Source: an uncultured Clostridia bacterium
GTDB taxonomy: Bacteria; Bacillota; Clostridia; Christensenellales; Borkfalkiaceae
NCBI GenBank assembly: GCA_947589385.1
Contig: CANPZW010000006.1
Span: 1-64,000, forward strand
DNA: 64,000 bases
Direction: 5' to 3'
Every line of letters starts with the position of its first letter. Position 1 is the stretch's first letter. Below, piece by piece: positions 59,270 to 64,000 of the stretch. The notes beneath the pieces are model-generated. The model did not search any database, was not told where the DNA came from, and was given only the letters and a program-made list of their open reading frames with translations. Made by a program: the position numbers and the translations under genes.

Positions 59270-59395
59270 TTTCCCCGCGGCTTCCGCCGCGGGGAAAATT
59301 TTTAACCCGCCATTCCCGCGCCGCAAACGCAGCGAGGAAATTTTTATACCGCCTTTCCCGCGCCGCAAACGCCGCGGAGGAAAATTTTTTTAAAT
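59270..59395 (+). terminator. Three consecutive terminator-like GC stem/T-tract units after pckG
   Basis: CCCCGCGGcttCCGCGGGG+AAAATTTTT, then two direct repeats of CCGCCWTTCCCGCGCCGCAAACGCMGCGRGGAAATTTTT. Confidence 0.65.
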
Positions 59396-59499
59396 TCAGT
59401 AGATTTTTGTAAAAATTTATGATACACTTATAATGAAATTGTGTGTCTCGGAAACGCATTTCCATACAGTTCCCAAAAGCATTTTTTCAAGGTATGATT

Positions 59500-59826
59500 A
59501 TGGACGGATTGATTTTTAACTGCACATCGCAGGAACTTAATTTAACCAGATTATTTTTGTGCGGGTCTTCTATGTATCTTATCGCGGAAAAGCGCATAAA
59601 AGCCGATTTCGAACGCAGTCAGGAGCTATTGGATATGTACATCGACCTGGTCACCGCCGACGAAGAAGGCTACATAAAAAAACTAAGGAAAAGCAAGACG
59701 AAAATCGCGGCGGAAGAATTGGAAATGCTTGAAGACTGTAAAAAGATAATGGATATTAAATATTGGAGAAATTACAGCTGGCTTCTTTCGCTGTGCAAGG
59801 ACCATATCAAACCCGACAAAAATTAA
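59500..59826 (+). CDS. Hypothetical protein (about 108 aa)
   Basis: TATAAT at about 59429 makes GTG 59443 unlikely; AAGG upstream of ATG 59494/59500. Confidence 0.6.
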   Translation: MDGLIFNCTSQELNLTRLFLCGSSMYLIAEKRIKADFERSQELLDMYIDLVTADEEGYIKKLRKSKTKIAAEELEMLEDCKKIMDIKYWRNYSWLLSLCKDHIKPDKN

Positions 59827-59855
59827 AAACCTTTTAATTTATTTAAAATAAAAGA

Positions 59856-59880
59856 TACCCGCCGGTTGAACCGGCGGGTA
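59856..59880. terminator. Bidirectional terminator hairpin
   Basis: TACCCGCCGGTT-g-AACCGGCGGGTA. Confidence 0.75.
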
Positions 59881-59908
59881 GTTATTTTATAAACGTTTCG
59901 GAAAGTTA

Positions 59909-61633
59909 TCAGTACTTATCCCTTTGATGATAGGTCGTGTGCAAAAGCTCGTGCGACTTGTGCGACAGAGGCTTGCCGAAATACTCCTTATACAGCATCT
60001 CTACCGCGGGAGTATCATGCGAGCAACGCAGTTTGTTCTTTTTGTCGTAATCGTAAAGCGCCTTTGCGCGGACAGCTTTAAGGTCAACCGTGTTGCGGAT
60101 TTCGTCGGGAACATAGGGCTGGCCGCCGCCGTTGATACAGCCGCCGGGGCACGCCATAATCTCTACGAAGGTGTAATCCTTTTCTCCGCTCTTTATCTGC
60201 TCGATAACCTTTCTCGCATTGCCGAGCCCGTTAGCAACGGCAACCTTAACTATCGTACCGCCTACGTTGTACTCGGCTTCCTTAACTCCTTCGGTGCCGC
60301 GGACTTCCTTAAACTCTATGGGAGCGCCCGCGCCGCCGAGCTTGTAAGCCGCAGTTCTCAAAGCCGCTTCCATTACGCCGCCCGTTGCGCCGAATATAGC
60401 GCCCGCGCCGCTGGCTTCGCCGAAAGGCGTATCGTATTCCGCGTCGGGAAGATTTACAAAATCTATGCCCGCTTCCTTAATCATTTTGGCAAGTTCGCGG
60501 GTGGTAAGCGCAATGTCGGTATAGTGGCCGAGCTCGTCGCGCGTAACCTCGAACTTCTTCGCCGTGCAGGGAATTACGGATACTATATACAGGTTTTCGG
60601 GTCTTATATTATTCTTTTCGCAGTAATACGTTTTAAGCACAGCCGAGAACATTTCCTGAGGAGACTTGCAGGTCGAAAGGTTAGGCAGAAGTTCGGGATA
60701 GTAATGTTCCGCAAACTTTACCCAGCCGGGGCAGCAGCTTGTGAACATAGGCGTTTTGCCGCCCTTCATAAGTCTTTCTATAAGTTCGTTCGCCTCTTCC
60801 ATAATGGTGAGGTCGGCGGTGATATCCATATTGAAGCACTTAACGTCGCCCAACTGTTTGATGGCTGCAACCATCTTGCCGTCAACGTTCTTGCCGGCGG
60901 GCATACCGAACGCTTCGCCCAAAGTAGCCTTTATGGAAGGCGCGGTGAAGAATACAACCTGCTTTTCGGGATCTTCGATTGCCTTCCAGACGTCTGCGGT
61001 GTTGCTCTTTTCGTACAGAGCGCCTACGGGGCAGGCAACAACGCACTGTCCGCAGTTTACGCAGGACGTTTCAGCCAAAGCTCTATCGAAAGGCGAGCCG
61101 ATAACCTTTGCATAGCCCCTCTTCTTGGGTCCGATTACGCCGATTGTCTGCTTGTTGCAGGCTGCAACGCAGCGCGTGCACATTACGCACTTGGAATTGT
61201 CGCGTACTACGGAAGGCGAAAGGTCGTCGATTGCAGCGTCCTTATAGTCCGTGCCGAATCTGTCCTCTTCCGCGCCGTATTCAAGCGCCAGCTTCTGCAA
61301 TTCGCAGTTGGTGGAGCGGACGCAGCTTAAACACTTCTTCTTATGTGTGGAAAGAATAAGCTCTATCGTAGTCTTTCTGGATTTTCTGACCTTGGGGGTA
61401 TTGGTTTTAACTTCCATGCCCTCGGAGACGGGATAAACGCATGCGGCTACAAGCCCTCTTGCACCGGTGGCCTCTACAAGGCACATACGGCAGGAGCCCA
61501 CGCACTGTACGTCCTTTAAATAGCACAGTGTGGGAATATTTATTTTGGCAAGACGCGCCGCGTCAAGAATCGTAGAACCTTCGGGTACGCTTACGGGAAT
61601 ACCGTTTATTTTAAGATTTATCATATTAGCCAT
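59909..61633 (-). CDS. hydA: [FeFe] hydrogenase catalytic subunit (HydABC-type)
   Basis: H-cluster motifs TSCCPGWVKFAEHYYPELLPNLSTCKSPQEMF, MACPGGCINGGGQP; N-terminal [2Fe-2S] and 4Fe-4S motifs. Confidence 0.96.
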   Translation of the reverse strand: MANMINLKINGIPVSVPEGSTILDAARLAKINIPTLCYLKDVQCVGSCRMCLVEATGARGLVAACVYPVSEGMEVKTNTPKVRKSRKTTIELILSTHKKKCLSCVRSTNCELQKLALEYGAEEDRFGTDYKDAAIDDLSPSVVRDNSKCVMCTRCVAACNKQTIGVIGPKKRGYAKVIGSPFDRALAETSCVNCGQCVVACPVGALYEKSNTADVWKAIEDPEKQVVFFTAPSIKATLGEAFGMPAGKNVDGKMVAAIKQLGDVKCFNMDITADLTIMEEANELIERLMKGGKTPMFTSCCPGWVKFAEHYYPELLPNLSTCKSPQEMFSAVLKTYYCEKNNIRPENLYIVSVIPCTAKKFEVTRDELGHYTDIALTTRELAKMIKEAGIDFVNLPDAEYDTPFGEASGAGAIFGATGGVMEAALRTAAYKLGGAGAPIEFKEVRGTEGVKEAEYNVGGTIVKVAVANGLGNARKVIEQIKSGEKDYTFVEIMACPGGCINGGGQPYVPDEIRNTVDLKAVRAKALYDYDKKNKLRCSHDTPAVEMLYKEYFGKPLSHKSHELLHTTYHQRDKY

Positions 61634-61644
61634 TTGTAGTCACC

Positions 61645-63558
61645 TCACTTTCTCTCAACTGCCTTAAACTTGCAGTTGCTCTGGCAAACGCCGCACTTGA
61701 CGCACTTCGTCGTATCGATAGTGTAGGAAGGAAGCTTATGCCCGGGCGCAACGTAATCCGTTTTGGTAATCGCAGAAGCGGGGCAATTCCTTGCGCAAAC
61801 GCCGCAACCCATGCACTTATCCTTGTCGATAGAATAATTGAGAAGGGACTTGCACACGCCCGAAGGACAACGCTTTTCGTAGATATGCGCCTCGTACTCG
61901 TCCATGAAGTGTTCCATGGCGGAAAGTACGGGGTTGGGCGCGGACTGTCCGAGAGCGCACAGCGAAGAACTCTTCATATGCTGAGCGATTTCCCTGATTT
62001 TCACAAGGTCCTCGGGTTCGCCCTTGCCCTGGGTTATCTTTGTAAGGATTTCCAAAAGGCGCTTCGTGCCGATACGGCAGGGCGTGCACTTGCCGCAACT
62101 TTCGTCCGCTGTAAATTCAAGATAGAACTTCGCGATATCGACCATACATGTATCTTCGTCCATTACGATAAGACCGCCGCTGCCCATCATCGAGCCGATG
62201 GAGATAAGGTTGTCGAAGTCCATGGGGATATCTATATATTTAGCGGGGATACAGCCGCCCGAAGGGCCGCCCGTCTGCGCGGCTTTGAACTTCTTGCCGT
62301 TGGGGATTCCGCCGCCGATTTCGTTTATTATCGTGCCGAGCTTAGTGCCCATAGGTACTTCGACAAGTCCGACGTTCTTGATTTTGCCGCCGACTGCGAA
62401 AACCTTCGTGCCCTTGCTCTTTTCCGTGCCGATAGACGAGAACCATTTGCTGCCCCTCATAATTATGGGGTTTACGTTCGCCCACGTTTCAACGTTGTTG
62501 AGGACAGTGGGTTTCTGGAACACGCCGCACTGTGCGGAGAAAGGAGGACGGGGTCTGGGCTCGCCGCGCTTGCCCTCGATAGAGGTCATAAGCGCCGTCT
62601 CTTCGCCGCAGACGAACGCGCCCGCGCCGAGACGTACGTGAATATCGAAGTTGAAGCCCGAACCTAAAATGTTCTTGCCGAGAAGCCCAAGCTCTCTCGC
62701 CTGCTTTATAGCGATGTTAAGCCTTTCAACGGCGATGGGGTATTCCGCACGGACGTATATGTAACCTTCGTCCGCGCCTACGGTGTAGCCCGCAATAGCC
62801 ATTGCTTCAAGCACGGTATGGGGGTCGCCTTCGAGTACCGAACGGTCCATAAACGCGCCGGGGTCGCCTTCGTCGGCGTTGCAGCAAACGTACTTTTTGT
62901 CGCCCTTTGCGTCGCGCGTGAACTGCCATTTAAGTCCGGTGGGGAAGCCCGCGCCGCCGCGGCCGCGCAAGCCCGATGCCTTCATTTCGGCAATTACGTC
63001 GTCGGGAGTCATTTCGGTGAGAACCTTTGCAAGGGCGGAATAATCGCCCGCAGCAATGGCTTCCGTGATATCTTCGGCTGCGATTACGCCGCAGTTACGC
63101 AGCGCTATACGCATTTGGTGCTTATAGAAAGGAATTTCCGCAAAGGGAATTACCGAGCCGTCCGAGTGAACGGTTTCGGCATAAAGAAGTTCCTTGACAA
63201 TCTGCCCGCCTTTAACAAGGTGCTTTTCGGCAACCGTCTTAGCGTGTTCGGGGGTCATCTGCGAATAGAACGCGCCCTCGGGATAAACAATCATTATGGG
63301 GCCGAGCGCGCACAGACCGAAACAGCCCGTCTTGACGATAAGAACGTCGTCGATGCCCAGCTCCTTAAAGCTTTTTTCAAGCTGTTCTATTACCTGCAAC
63401 GAATGCGAGGAAGTACAGCCAGTACCGCCGCAGACAAGCACCTGCTTTCTGTAACCGGTATTTACCGCCAGCTTTTCAGCCTGTTCGCGTACTATACGGC
63501 GGACGTTGATAAGGTCGGCCTTTGCGGCCGCAATTTTTCTTAATTCTTCACAAGTCAT
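61645..63558 (-). CDS. hydB: NuoF-like NADH-binding subunit (HydB)
   Basis: GLRGRGGAGFPTGLKWQFT, CNADEGDPGAFMDRSVLEGDPH, ESCGKCTPCRIGTKRL, C-terminal 2[4Fe-4S]. Confidence 0.95.
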   Translation of the reverse strand: MTCEELRKIAAAKADLINVRRIVREQAEKLAVNTGYRKQVLVCGGTGCTSSHSLQVIEQLEKSFKELGIDDVLIVKTGCFGLCALGPIMIVYPEGAFYSQMTPEHAKTVAEKHLVKGGQIVKELLYAETVHSDGSVIPFAEIPFYKHQMRIALRNCGVIAAEDITEAIAAGDYSALAKVLTEMTPDDVIAEMKASGLRGRGGAGFPTGLKWQFTRDAKGDKKYVCCNADEGDPGAFMDRSVLEGDPHTVLEAMAIAGYTVGADEGYIYVRAEYPIAVERLNIAIKQARELGLLGKNILGSGFNFDIHVRLGAGAFVCGEETALMTSIEGKRGEPRPRPPFSAQCGVFQKPTVLNNVETWANVNPIIMRGSKWFSSIGTEKSKGTKVFAVGGKIKNVGLVEVPMGTKLGTIINEIGGGIPNGKKFKAAQTGGPSGGCIPAKYIDIPMDFDNLISIGSMMGSGGLIVMDEDTCMVDIAKFYLEFTADESCGKCTPCRIGTKRLLEILTKITQGKGEPEDLVKIREIAQHMKSSSLCALGQSAPNPVLSAMEHFMDEYEAHIYEKRCPSGVCKSLLNYSIDKDKCMGCGVCARNCPASAITKTDYVAPGHKLPSYTIDTTKCVKCGVCQSNCKFKAVERK

Positions 63559-63572
63559 ATTTCGGCCTCCAC

Positions 63573-64000
63573 TTAATCCTTCATGTATGTTTCCAGAATA
63601 CCCGGAACGTCTTTTGCGTTAAGCTTGCCGTAAACCTCGCCGTCAACGATCATTACGGGAGCAAGACCGCACGCGCCTACGCAACGGCAGCTTTCGATAG
63701 AGAACTTTCTGTCGGGCGTACATTCCCCGCAGGAAATCCCCAACTGCTTTTCAACGGCTTCAAGAATTTTATCCGAGCCCTTAACGTAGCAAGCTGTGCC
63801 GAGGCAAACGCTGATTTTGTGTTTGCCCTTGGGTTTCAACGAAAATTGCGAATAGAAGGTCGCAACTCCGAACACTTCTGCGAGAGGCAGATTAAGCCCT
63901 TCTGCTATTTGCGTCTGTACCTCGACGGGGAGGTAGCCGTAGATAGCCTGGGCTTCCTGCAAAACGGGCATAAGTGCGCCCTTTTCTCCGCGGTGTCCGT
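63573..64000 (-). CDS. hydC: NuoE-like [2Fe-2S] subunit (HydC), 5' end truncated by window edge
   Basis: LQEAQAIYGYLP, VCLGTACYVKGS, CRCVGACGLAPVMIVD; frame stays open upstream of ORF-track start (GHRGEKGALMPVLQ). Confidence 0.93.
   Translation of the reverse strand, partial: GHRGEKGALMPVLQEAQAIYGYLPVEVQTQIAEGLNLPLAEVFGVATFYSQFSLKPKGKHKISVCLGTACYVKGSDKILEAVEKQLGISCGECTPDRKFSIESCRCVGACGLAPVMIVDGEVYGKLNAKDVPGILETYMKD

Noticed and set aside
59259-59465. - strand ORF with FAAREWRVKNF-like repeats
   Set aside because: Translation of the tandem terminator-like repeats after pckG; not protein-like
59924-61330. 468-aa + strand ORF
   Set aside because: Antisense to hydA; typical shadow ORF in GC-biased codons
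1-64000. tRNA/rRNA/CRISPR arrays
   Set aside because: No convincing TpsiC/anticodon arms, rRNA segments or repeat-spacer structure seen by eye; tRNAscan-SE and Infernal would be decisive

Overview
The window reads as a Firmicutes/Clostridia-like anaerobe chromosome segment (taxonomy is inferred). (1) Left edge: lone tyrosine recombinase, metallophosphatase and an orphan protein. (2) Indolepyruvate:ferredoxin oxidoreductase iorAB. (3) About 21 kb pectin/uronate locus: parallel beta-helix pectate lyase-like lipoprotein, non-catalytic Ig/beta-sandwich lipoprotein, uxaC-uxaA-uxaB, MsmK-type ATPase, kduI, sugar isomerase/epimerase, kdgK, Fe-ADH, GH43, MATE, polysaccharide deacetylase, kduD. (4) gdhA; XRE regulators including a frameshifted tandem copy; feoA-feoA-feoB. 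(5) A 2.3-kb gene desert with orphan terminator hairpins and degenerate repeats. (6) TetR/membrane-protein pair, zinc peptidase, TerB-like protein. (7) TPP-riboswitch-controlled thiE-HAD-thiD-thiC. (8) Collagen-like surface lipoprotein with 12 peptide-identical 36-bp repeats, divergent from an XRE regulator, with a perfect inverted repeat overlapping the promoter. (9) Housekeeping block (rsmI, trmN6-like, ferredoxin, ricT, holB, tmk, Orn/Lys/Arg decarboxylase-like, lysS, greA, aminotransferase, Lrp). (10) pckG and HydABC-type [FeFe] hydrogenase, cut by the right edge. No tRNA, rRNA or CRISPR array was recognised. The best candidates for something undescribed are the collagen-like adhesin with its putative XRE operator, and the pectin locus lipoprotein pair. 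No clearly new defence or enzymatic system could be shown from sequence alone.
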